From Clostridia bacterium (GTDB lineage: Bacteria > Bacillota > Clostridia > Oscillospirales > CAG-272): 32,208 bases of DNA. The first letter of the stretch is position 1; each line of letters begins with the position of its first letter. The stretch covers positions 1 through 32,208 of the forward strand of contig JAFVQC010000020.1 in the NCBI GenBank assembly GCA_017504995.1, written 5' to 3'. Positions 23,901 to 29,179 of this stretch are shown in pieces. The position numbers were made by a program, and so were the translations under genes. Below the pieces are notes generated by a model. The model was not told where the DNA came from and ran no database searches. It saw only the letters and a list, made by a program, of their open reading frames with translations.

Positions 23901-24554
23901 GCGGAGAACGGGATGCTCGGGGTTCAGAGAGCGCGCGCGGAATGCGGCGATGGCGTCCTTGTCAACCATTTCTTCCAGATCCTTGTAGTCCCAGACCTCG
24001 ATCTTCTGGATCTCGTGAGAGGTACGGAAGCCGTCGAAGAAGTTAACGAAGGGAACGCGACCCTTGATGGTGGACAGATGGGCAACCGCGCCAAGGTCCA
24101 TGACCTCCTGAGGGTTCGAGCTAGCCATCATAGCGAAGCCGGTCTGGCGGCAAGCGTAAACGTCGGAGTGATCACCGAAAATGTTCAGCGCGTGAGAAGC
24201 AACGCAACGCGCGGAAACGTGGATCACGCAGGGAAGAAGCTCGCCCGCGATCTTGTACATGTTGGGGATCATGAGCAACAGACCCTGAGATGCGGTGTAG
24301 GTCGTGGTCAGAGCGCCTGCTGCGAGAGAGCCGTGAACGGTACCAGCGGCACCTGCCTCGGACTGCATCTCCATCACCTTGACGTTCTCGCCCATGATGT
24401 TCTTCAGTCCGCCTGCGGACCAGGAGTCGGTCAGCTCAGCCATAACGGAAGAGGGGGTAATGGGATAGATTGCGGCAACCTCGGTGAACGCATAAGAAAC
24501 GTGCGCCGCCGCGGTATTACCGTCCATGGATTGTTTTTTTCTTGCAATAGCCAT
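20997..24554 (-). CDS. nifJ: Pyruvate:ferredoxin (flavodoxin) oxidoreductase
   Basis: This cytoplasmic enzyme oxidatively decarboxylates pyruvate to acetyl-CoA and reduces ferredoxin, the central step of clostridial fermentation. The 1185-residue single-chain form starts KKQSMDGNTAAAHVSYAFTEVAAIYPITPSSVMAE with the usual YPITPSS pyrimidine-binding domain. Two 4Fe-4S sites lie around residues 697-710 (CIQCNNCAFVCP) and 749-762 (CMGCTLCVKACP). Cysteine-rich CAGC near 822 and GGDGWAYDIGFGG, the thiamine diphosphate/Mg site, follow. Length and domain order are typical. GGAGG lies nine bases before ATG 24554; the frame is open further upstream through the promoter. It is transcribed alone. Confidence 0.97.
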   Translation of the reverse strand: MAIARKKQSMDGNTAAAHVSYAFTEVAAIYPITPSSVMAELTDSWSAGGLKNIMGENVKVMEMQSEAGAAGTVHGSLAAGALTTTYTASQGLLLMIPNMYKIAGELLPCVIHVSARCVASHALNIFGDHSDVYACRQTGFAMMASSNPQEVMDLGAVAHLSTIKGRVPFVNFFDGFRTSHEIQKIEVWDYKDLEEMVDKDAIAAFRARSLNPEHPVLRGSAENGDIFFQHREACNRYYDALPAIVEEYMDKVNEKIGTDYKLFNYYGAPDADRVIVAMGSICDVAEEVIDYLTAKGEKVGLVKVRLYRPFVAAKLIEAIPATAKKIAVLDRTKEPGSLGEPLYLDVVTALAQGGVSAKVVGGRYGLGSKDTPPSSIFAIYEELTKDAPKNGFTIGIVDDVTGTSLEEKPAPDTAAAGTIACKFWGLGGDGTVGANKNSIKIIGDHTDKFIQAYFQYDSKKTSGITISHLRFGDNPIKSPYYINKADFVACHNSAYLKKYDMISDVKPGGTFLLDCAWSVEELGEKLPEKVKGYIANNNIRFIIIDATTIATKQIGNAKVKNTVLQSAFFSLANILPKDEAIEYMKKAAYKSYIKKGQAIVDLNYAAIDAGADAYVEVQVPESWKNAGVDAPKAVFESPRADLTKFVNNVVAPVNAMAGDSLPVSAFTEYVDGTFPQGSTASEKRGVAVYVPSWNPEACIQCNNCAFVCPHACIRPFAMTEEEAANAPAATKFSAKPVIKTNYKFTMSVSPADCMGCTLCVKACPVNNNPKMGTAIEMVLASTQADQQAPWDYAVANVSEKKELINTTVKGSQFKQPLLEFSGSCAGCAETSYARLITQLFGESMYISNATGCSSIWGGSAPATPYTVNRESGRGPAWANSLFEDNAEHGLGIHLGQKTIREKLIRKVAEMAASDKASDEFKAAVDAFMATKDSSKANVEPTKALIAELEKAAAAGCPVAPEILAEKDYLGKKSTWIFGGDGWAYDIGFGGLDHVIASGEDINIMVFDTEVYSNTGGQASKASQIGQVAQFAAAGKAIGKKDLAQIAMSYGYVYVAQVAMGADMNQLLKALTEAEAYNGPSIVIGYAPCEMHGIKGTMQNCQLEMKKAVEAGYWQMFRYDPTKTENKLTIDSKAPTASYVDFVKSENRYARLVQTAPEKAEALFAQGEENAKAKYDRLQKMSELYK

Positions 24555-24597
24555 GTTAAGATTCCTCCATATGTAAAAATATTTTTTTCCACCTAAT

Positions 24598-24626
24598 ATG
24601 ATACCACAAAACTCGAAAGAAGTAAA
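24598..24626 (-). promoter_or_regulatory. Probable promoter of nifJ
   Basis: On the minus strand TTTACT (24621-24626), 17-bp spacer, extended TGG-TATCAT (24598-24603). The boxes are weaker than others here, so an activator or another start is possible. Confidence 0.55.
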
Positions 24627-24708
24627 GGGATATTTTCGATTTTTTATAAAAATTTTTTGCAAAAACAGGAGACTTTTCGAAAAAAGAAAATAAATTTCCC
24701 AAAAAATC

Positions 24709-24737
24709 TTGACAAAGGGAAAAGAGCGTGATATAAT
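24709..24737 (+). promoter_or_regulatory. Consensus promoter upstream of the small Rossmann-like gene
   Basis: TTGACA (24709-24714), 17-bp spacer, TATAAT (24732-24737). It drives a leader of about 100 nt that contains an internal terminator. Confidence 0.9.
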
Positions 24738-24769
24738 GAAACATCATAAATGCAGAGAATTGGAGATGC

Positions 24770-24820
24770 ATGAAAAGGACGGAAGCGATTCCGTACTTTT
24801 TTGCGTCTTTTTTTGTTTAA
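24770..24820 (+). promoter_or_regulatory. Attenuator-like leader with possible 16-codon leader peptide
   Basis: ACGGAA-GCGA-TTCCGT (24779-24794) followed by two T-runs (24797-24802 and 24808-24814) looks like an intrinsic terminator inside the leader. An ATG at 24770 with GGAG five bases upstream opens a frame MKRTEAIPYFFASFFV that crosses the hairpin. Either the leader is attenuated or the product is a 60-75-nt small RNA. The Phe codons come from the T-runs themselves, so amino-acid sensing is not claimed. Confidence 0.5.
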
Positions 24821-24845
24821 TTTTTTGAAAAAGGAAGGCTGATCC

Positions 24846-25268
24846 ATGAAGTACGACATTGCGATCATCGGTTACGGAGATCTTGGCGAGGAAATTGTTG
24901 CTGCGCTGGAACGATACGAGCTTGGCTTGTGTTTACTGACCAGTGAGAGAAGAAGAATAGATAGGGCTGCCGAGGACGGCTGCGATCGGATCTATCGATT
25001 TGACGTTGTTGAAATCGAGAGAATGAGCCGCTATTACGCCATTCATCCCAAGCAGGGAGAGACGGTTTTTGCCCGCATGGTGGTGGATTGCTACGGGACG
25101 GCGTCCGATCGGGAGCAGACCGTATCGGAAGCTGATGGGTTCCGCATCGGTCGAAACGAGGATATCTTCACCGTGACGGTAACGGACGAGGCGGAGCTTT
25201 GCGCCGTTGCCGAAGAAGTGAGACGGGTCCTGACCGAGGATCTGGTATCGTTGACCGAACGTGTCTGA
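24846..25268 (+). CDS. Small uncharacterised protein with Rossmann-like N-terminus
   Basis: The 140-residue protein begins MKYDIAIIGYGDLGEEIVAALE, a beta-alpha unit with the dinucleotide-binding pattern GxGxxG (G9, G11, G14). The rest (about 40-140) is mixed alpha/beta and too short for a complete NAD(P)-dependent dehydrogenase; a regulatory TrkA-N-like fragment is one possibility. I do not recognise the family. AAGGAAGG precedes ATG 24846. The gene has its own promoter, an attenuator-like leader and its own terminator, so it is an independently controlled single gene. It is divergent from nifJ, which would fit a redox-linked role, but that is only position. Confidence 0.65.
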   Translation: MKYDIAIIGYGDLGEEIVAALERYELGLCLLTSERRRIDRAAEDGCDRIYRFDVVEIERMSRYYAIHPKQGETVFARMVVDCYGTASDREQTVSEADGFRIGRNEDIFTVTVTDEAELCAVAEEVRRVLTEDLVSLTERV

Positions 25269-25289
25269 CGGAAAACCGATAAGAATAAA

Positions 25290-25330
25290 GGAAGCCTTGA
25301 CCGATGGCGGCAAGGCTTCCGTATTTTTTT
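25290..25330 (+). terminator. Intrinsic terminator after the small Rossmann-like gene
   Basis: GGAAGCCTTG (25290-25299) pairs perfectly with CAAGGCTTCC (25311-25320), followed by GTATTTTTTT. Confidence 0.92.
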
Positions 25331-25349
25331 GAAAATTTTCGATATCCTA

Positions 25350-25378
25350 TTGATTTTTTGAATTGTATGTGTTATAAT
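25350..25378 (+). promoter_or_regulatory. Promoter of the hemolysin III gene
   Basis: TTGATT (25350-25355), 17-bp spacer, TATAAT (25373-25378) preceded by TGTGT. Confidence 0.8.
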
Positions 25379-25431
25379 AACAGTAAGAAGTAGTATTCAA
25401 AACCACATAACAAGGAGAAAAAGAAAGAATT

Positions 25432-26118
25432 ATGTCGAAGCAAAGAATCCGTTTAAAAGATCGCGTCCTGCCCACCTACACGAAGGGCGAGGAGATTTTC
25501 AATATGGTGACCCATATCGTGGGGGGAGGGATCGGTATTGCCACGCTGGTATTTTGTATTCTGATTCCCGCCTTTCGCGGAAGTGTGGCGGGGGTGCTGA
25601 CGGGAATCGTGTTTGGCGTATCGATGATCGCCCTGTATTCCATGTCCAGTATCTATCACGGCTTGCGCCCCAATCTGGCGAAAAAGGTCTTTCAGGTGAT
25701 GGATCACTGTACGATTTATTTATTGATCGCGGGGACGTATACGCCCATTCTGGTGTGCGGTATGGCGAAGGAGTATCCCGTTGCGGCGTGGGTCACCTTC
25801 GGCGCGGTATGGGGACTGGCGACCCTCGCCACCGTTCTGACGGCGATCGATATCGCGAAATATAAAGTGTTCAGCATGATTTGTTATATCGGCATGGGCT
25901 GGGCGGTGATCTTCAGCATCCGTCAAGCCTTTGCAACCCTTGGCTTCGGTGGCTTTTCGCTGGTGCTTGGCGGCGGCGTTCTCTATACCCTCGGTGTGAT
26001 CTTTTTCAAGCTGGGAAAAAAGAAAAAATATTTTCATTCGATCTTTCACATCATGGTTCTGCTCGGCAGCGTCTGCCACTCCCTTGCCGTTATGTTTTTC
26101 GTGCTGTGGACGGTTTAA
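25432..26118 (+). CDS. Hemolysin III family (YqfA/PAQR-like) integral membrane protein
   Basis: The 228-residue protein has seven hydrophobic segments and the conserved histidines of the family: H28 in MVTHIVGG, H in MSSIYHGL, H90 region MDHCTIYLLIAGTYTP, and the paired histidines in SIFHIMVLLGSVCHSLAV near the C-terminus. The YTP segment is diagnostic. Despite the name, haemolysis is not the general role; relatives are linked to membrane lipid homeostasis and resemble PAQR metal-dependent hydrolases. AAGGAG lies about 14 bases before ATG 25432, a long spacing. The next gene has its own promoter. Confidence 0.9.
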   Translation: MSKQRIRLKDRVLPTYTKGEEIFNMVTHIVGGGIGIATLVFCILIPAFRGSVAGVLTGIVFGVSMIALYSMSSIYHGLRPNLAKKVFQVMDHCTIYLLIAGTYTPILVCGMAKEYPVAAWVTFGAVWGLATLATVLTAIDIAKYKVFSMICYIGMGWAVIFSIRQAFATLGFGGFSLVLGGGVLYTLGVIFFKLGKKKKYFHSIFHIMVLLGSVCHSLAVMFFVLWTV

Positions 26119-26140
26119 AATAATATAATGAAGAAAAGAC

Positions 26141-26168
26141 TTGACTTTTTTTCGGGAAGTGATATAAT
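26141..26168 (+). promoter_or_regulatory. Promoter of the nitrilase-GDPD gene
   Basis: TTGACT (26141-26146), 16-bp spacer, TATAAT (26163-26168). No clear terminator separates it from the hemolysin III gene, so some read-through is likely. Confidence 0.8.
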
Positions 26169-26199
26169 GAAAGATATCACCAAAGAAAAGGAGACCGTG

Positions 26200-27804
26200 A
26201 TGAAAGTTTGTGTCGTTCAACCAGCGTATTCTACCGATTATGCCGAAAGCGATCGGTATTTTGAGGATCAGCTTCGCTTGCTTTCGCAGTGCGACGAAAG
26301 CATGGACCTGATCGTTATGCCCGAGTCCTGTGACGTGCCCTGCCTTGCCAAAACCAAGGAGCAATCGGAGGCGTCCTCTCAAAAATATTTTCCCAAGCTG
26401 TTAGAAGCGGCGACCGAGACCGCCAAGCGTTGTCACGCCATGCTGTTTTTCAACGCCCGTTCCAAAACCGAGAAGGGTCTGCGGAATACCACCTACGCTC
26501 TGAACCGAGAGGGGGAGATCGTCGGCACGTACGACAAGCAGCATCTGACTCCGGGTGAGGTGACCAAAACGCGGCTGGATAGCGACTATACCTACGAGTT
26601 TTCCGAGCCGACGGTCATCGAAATGGAAGGGATCCGCTTTGGATTTCTGACCTGCTACGATTTTTATTTTTACGAGAGCTTTGCGGCTCTGGCGCGTAAA
26701 AGCGTAGACGTGATCATCGGTTGCTCCCACCAGCGAAGCGATACCCATCTGGCGCTGGAGATCATCACGCAGAATCTTGCCTACCAGACCAACGCCTACG
26801 TGGTGCGCTCCTCGGTATCCATGGACGAGAGGTCGGATATCGGCGGCGGATCGATGATCGTCGCGCCTACGGGAAAGATCCTTGCCAACCTGTACAGCAA
26901 GGTGGGGCTTGCGACCGCAGAGCTTGACCCGAAGGATAAATACTATAAGCCCGCGGGCTTTGGCAATCCCCCCGCGGCGCATTACGAGTATATCGAGCAG
27001 GGACGGCGTCCTTGGAAGTACCGCCCCGCGGGAAGTGCCATCGTGCGGCACGACGAGGTGATGCCCTACCCCAGAACCTGCGCGCATCGAGGCTTTAATA
27101 CCATCGCCCCCGAGAACAGTATGCCCGCCTTCGGCGCGGCAGTGGCAATGGGCGCGGAGGAGATCGAGTTCGACCTTTGGTTTACCAAGGACGGGGAAGT
27201 GGTATCCATGCACGACTCTACCTTGGATCGGGTATCCGACGGAACGGGAAAAATCCGGCAGTACACGCTAGAGGAGCTGAGAGCCCTTGATTTCGGCTTT
27301 AAGCGCGGAGAAGTGTTCCGCGGTATGCGGATTCCCACCTTTGAAGAGATCCTTCAGAAATTCGCTTGCCATTGCGTGATGAATATCCACTTGAAGACCG
27401 CGGGCGAGAAGCCCGAATATCTGGATCGGGTGGTGGAGCTGATCCACAAATACGACTGCGAAAAATACGTGTATTTCATGACCGGAGACGACGACCTTAT
27501 GGCGCTGTTGCAAAAGAAATATCCCGAGATCACCCGTTGCTGCGGCGGGGGAAAGGACAAATGGGGGATCGTCGAACGGGCGATCAAGTACGGTTGTAAA
27601 AAGGTCCAGCTCTTCAAGGGGTATTTCAATCAGGAAATGATCGATAAGGCGCACGCCAACGGTATTATCTGTAACGTGTTCTGGTCGGACGACCCCGCCG
27701 AGACCGAGCAATTCTTGGATATGGGCATCGACGTAATTCTGACCAACGACTACCATACCATCGCCCAAGTCGTAGCGAAAAGGGAAAAATATATTACCTA
27801 TTGA
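26200..27804 (+). CDS. Fusion of a nitrilase-superfamily amidohydrolase and a glycerophosphodiester phosphodiesterase domain
   Basis: The 534-residue protein has two catalytic domains. Residues 1-265 form a carbon-nitrogen hydrolase with the Glu-Lys-Cys triad E42 (VMPES), K113 (YDKQH) and C152 (LTCYDFYF). Residues 292-534 form a GDPD domain with HRG (296-298), E323-x-D325 and H338 (SMHDSTLDR), the usual metal-binding and catalytic residues. Both sets look intact, so both may be active. There is no signal peptide. ATG 26200 is chosen because AAAAGGAG lies seven bases before it; the longer frame from 26128 starts before the promoter's -10 box. I do not know a characterised protein of this architecture. 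One guess is sequential breakdown of an amide-containing phosphodiester. Confidence 0.9.
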   Translation: MKVCVVQPAYSTDYAESDRYFEDQLRLLSQCDESMDLIVMPESCDVPCLAKTKEQSEASSQKYFPKLLEAATETAKRCHAMLFFNARSKTEKGLRNTTYALNREGEIVGTYDKQHLTPGEVTKTRLDSDYTYEFSEPTVIEMEGIRFGFLTCYDFYFYESFAALARKSVDVIIGCSHQRSDTHLALEIITQNLAYQTNAYVVRSSVSMDERSDIGGGSMIVAPTGKILANLYSKVGLATAELDPKDKYYKPAGFGNPPAAHYEYIEQGRRPWKYRPAGSAIVRHDEVMPYPRTCAHRGFNTIAPENSMPAFGAAVAMGAEEIEFDLWFTKDGEVVSMHDSTLDRVSDGTGKIRQYTLEELRALDFGFKRGEVFRGMRIPTFEEILQKFACHCVMNIHLKTAGEKPEYLDRVVELIHKYDCEKYVYFMTGDDDLMALLQKKYPEITRCCGGGKDKWGIVERAIKYGCKKVQLFKGYFNQEMIDKAHANGIICNVFWSDDPAETEQFLDMGIDVILTNDYHTIAQVVAKREKYITY

Positions 27805-27848
27805 CTGATAAAAGCGCTCCATCTCCTGCCGTAAGGCAGATTTCGTAG

Positions 27849-27880
27849 AAAAAAGCACTTACGTACGCAAGTGCTTTTTT
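27849..27880. terminator. Bidirectional terminator after the nitrilase-GDPD gene
   Basis: AAAAAAGCACTT pairs perfectly with AAGTGCTTTTTT around an eight-base loop. It serves the + gene ending at 27804 and probably the minus-strand pair ending at 27940. A CTGCC-GTAA-GGCAG hairpin (27822-27835) lies just before it. Confidence 0.88.
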
Positions 27881-27939
27881 CTGTCTTAAACGAGTGAAAA
27901 GGTCAAAAGTAGAAGTAAAAACGAAAAAAAGGTAAACTT

Positions 27940-28257
27940 TTAAGATCCATATGCTCCTAATAATCCCAATAGTGCCTGCAAAATTCCAAAAACGAAAAGC
28001 GCAATTGATATAAATGTCAACTGACCGCCAATTTTACTGTTCTTGCTTTTGAAATGCTTGCCTGCGAAAAACATAGCTATAAGAAGAGGGAGAAACATAA
28101 AGAACACAAGTATACCTTGAACTCGTTGACTCGGTGTAAAATCAGGTATAATTGCACCTTGAACAAGACTGCTTAACACTGAAAATCCAATAAGAAATAC
28201 AACAAATATTGCTCCGGATATTAATCCGATTTTTTGATTTTGATCAAGTTTCTTCAT
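27940..28257 (-). CDS. Small three-span membrane protein coupled to the four-helix-bundle gene
   Basis: The 105-residue protein has hydrophobic spans at about 9-33, 47-65 and 79-103, with a basic loop KHFKSKNSK between the last two. No family is recognised. Its ATG overlaps the stop of the four-helix-bundle gene as ATGA, which implies translational coupling and one transcript. The coding region is AT-richer than its neighbours, which fits later acquisition together with the four-helix-bundle gene. Confidence 0.75.
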   Translation of the reverse strand: MKKLDQNQKIGLISGAIFVVFLIGFSVLSSLVQGAIIPDFTPSQRVQGILVFFMFLPLLIAMFFAGKHFKSKNSKIGGQLTFISIALFVFGILQALLGLLGAYGS

Positions 28258-28601
28258 TTTACGTTCTCCTTTGCTGTGTTAACGGAGGCAATCAACATTC
28301 TGCGGATCGTACCGCACTGAGTATAAAGTTCTTTTGCAACCTCACGGTCAAGTAATTCGGATTTGACAAACAGTTCAAGCCAATATTCCGTTTCATAGCA
28401 CTCTTTCAGCGCAATTTGAAATTTGGCAACAAAATCGGCTTTGCTATGAGCGTAATTCGCTTCGTGAACATTTGCACCGATTGAGGTTGAAGAACGCTCT
28501 AATTGGTTTACGAGCGAATAGTGACCTTTGATGCCGTCGCACAACTTAATTACTTTAACCGCAAAATCTGTGGATAGGTCACGAAGTTTCGAGTCTGCCA
28601 T
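28254..28601 (-). CDS. Four-helix-bundle protein (23S rRNA-intervening sequence / Avd-like family)
   Basis: The 115-residue all-helical protein has family landmarks: LSTDFAVKVIKLCDGIKG near the start, LVNQLERSSTSIGANVHEANYA (about 30-51), then DFVAKFQIALKECYETEYWLEL. Members occur inside 23S rRNA intervening sequences, and distant relatives include the Avd protein of diversity-generating retroelements. Here it is neither in rRNA nor beside a reverse transcriptase. The biochemical role is unknown; nucleic-acid binding is suspected for the family. Its promoter is TTGAAA (28648-28653), 17 bp, TATAAT (28625-28630), directly against a hairpin array. Confidence 0.87.
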   Translation of the reverse strand: MADSKLRDLSTDFAVKVIKLCDGIKGHYSLVNQLERSSTSIGANVHEANYAHSKADFVAKFQIALKECYETEYWLELFVKSELLDREVAKELYTQCGTIRRMLIASVNTAKENVK

Positions 28602-28624
28602 AATAACACCGCCTTTCTGCCGTT

Positions 28625-28653
28625 ATTATAACATAAATTCTAACGTTTTTCAA
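28625..28653 (-). promoter_or_regulatory. Promoter of the four-helix-bundle gene
   Basis: On the minus strand TTGAAA, 17-bp spacer, extended TGT-TATAAT. The -35 box abuts the first GTGAAAT unit of the array. Confidence 0.8.
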
Positions 28654-28831
28654 GTGAAATATTCGGCGATGCCGAATGTGAAATAATTCACTTCGTGAAT
28701 TGTGAAATATTGCTCCCGTTGGTCACAATGTGAAATGAAATTCGCCTCTTCACATTTGCGAAGCAAATATTTCACGGCGTAGCTATTTCACATGGCGAAG
28801 CCATATTTCACTCGCCGAAGGCGAATTTCGT
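28654..28831. repeat. Array of short hairpins separated by GTGAAAT / ATTTCAC
   Basis: GTGAAAT occurs at 28654, 28678, 28702 and 28730; its complement ATTTCAC at 28769, 28785 and 28805. Between them lie small palindromes: ATTCGGC-GAT-GCCGAAT, AATTCAC-TTC-GTGAATT, ATTTGC-GAA-GCAAAT, ATGGC-GAA-GCCAT and TCGCC-GAA-GGCGA. The whole array is roughly symmetrical. No gene lies within 28602-28877. Confidence 0.9.
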
Positions 28832-28833
28832 TG

Positions 28834-28876
28834 AAAAAAGCACACATTGTCTTGGTAGACAAATGTGTGCTTTTTT
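28834..28876. terminator. Bidirectional terminator, mainly for tRNA-Ser
   Basis: AAAAAAGCACACATTGTCT pairs with AGACAAATGTGTGCTTTTTT around TGGT, with a small mismatch. On the minus strand it lies one base after the tRNA 3' CCA. Confidence 0.9.
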
Positions 28877-28877
28877 C

Positions 28878-28969
28878 TGGCGGAGAGAGAGAGATTCGAA
28901 CTCTCGGTAGGGTATTAGCCTACACACGATTTCCAGTCGTGCGCCTTAGACCAGCTCAGCCATCTCTCC
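28878..28969 (-). tRNA. tRNA-Ser (anticodon GGA)
   Basis: Read on the minus strand, the 92-nt gene has acceptor GGAGAGA/TCTCTCC, discriminator G and encoded CCA. The D-arm is GCTGAGC...GGTCTAAGGC and the anticodon arm CACGA-CTGGAAA-TCGTG (anticodon GGA, serine codons UCC/UCU). A long class II variable arm and T-arm GAGAG-TTCGAAT-CTCTC complete it. The long variable arm confirms serine identity. It has its own promoter and terminator. Confidence 0.97.
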
Positions 28970-28983
28970 ATGCCGACCTAAAC

Positions 28984-29012
28984 ATTATATCATAGTTTTT
29001 TTGAAAATGCAA
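28984..29012 (-). promoter_or_regulatory. Promoter of tRNA-Ser
   Basis: On the minus strand TTGCAT (29007-29012), 17-bp spacer, TATAAT (28984-28989), about 15 bases before the mature 5' end. Confidence 0.85.
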
Positions 29013-29101
29013 TAGGTTTTAGAAAAAATTTTTTGAAAAAAATGACGAAAATTTTTGACGGATTTTTGGCGAAAAATGTGTGAAAAAATATGGAAAAGGG
29101 G

Positions 29102-29130
29102 TTGACAAGCAAGGGGGATGATGGTAAAAT
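29102..29130 (+). promoter_or_regulatory. Promoter of the PH-like/zinc-ribbon ABC exporter gene
   Basis: TTGACA (29102-29107), 17-bp spacer, extended TGG-TAAAAT (29125-29130). Confidence 0.9.
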
Positions 29131-29158
29131 ACACAAAACAATAAAAAGGAGCGCACCC

Positions 29159-29179
29159 ATGCGGTTGCATACAGTGTAA
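29159..29179 (+). CDS. Hexacodon leader minigene MRLHTV
   Basis: ATG 29159 has AAGGAG seven bases upstream and reads six codons to a TAA that overlaps the exporter ATG (TAATG). The exporter start itself has no ribosome binding site of its own, so translation probably reaches it by reinitiation after this minigene. The peptide need not have a function. Confidence 0.5.
   Translation: MRLHTV

Noticed and set aside
20991..24596. A 1201-codon open frame on the + strand opposite nifJ
   Set aside because: It mirrors nifJ exactly, has no family sequence, no ribosome binding site and no promoter. Long antisense frames arise from the GC-biased third positions of the real gene.
24770..24820. Leader frame with YFFASFFV as a phenylalanine-sensing attenuator peptide
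   Set aside because: The Phe codons are the T-runs of the terminator-like hairpin, and the downstream gene has no visible link to aromatic amino acids. Kept only as a possible translated leader.
28654..28831. GTGAAAT-spaced array as a CRISPR
   Set aside because: Repeats are only seven bases, the spacers are themselves palindromes, the second half is inverted, and there are no cas genes.
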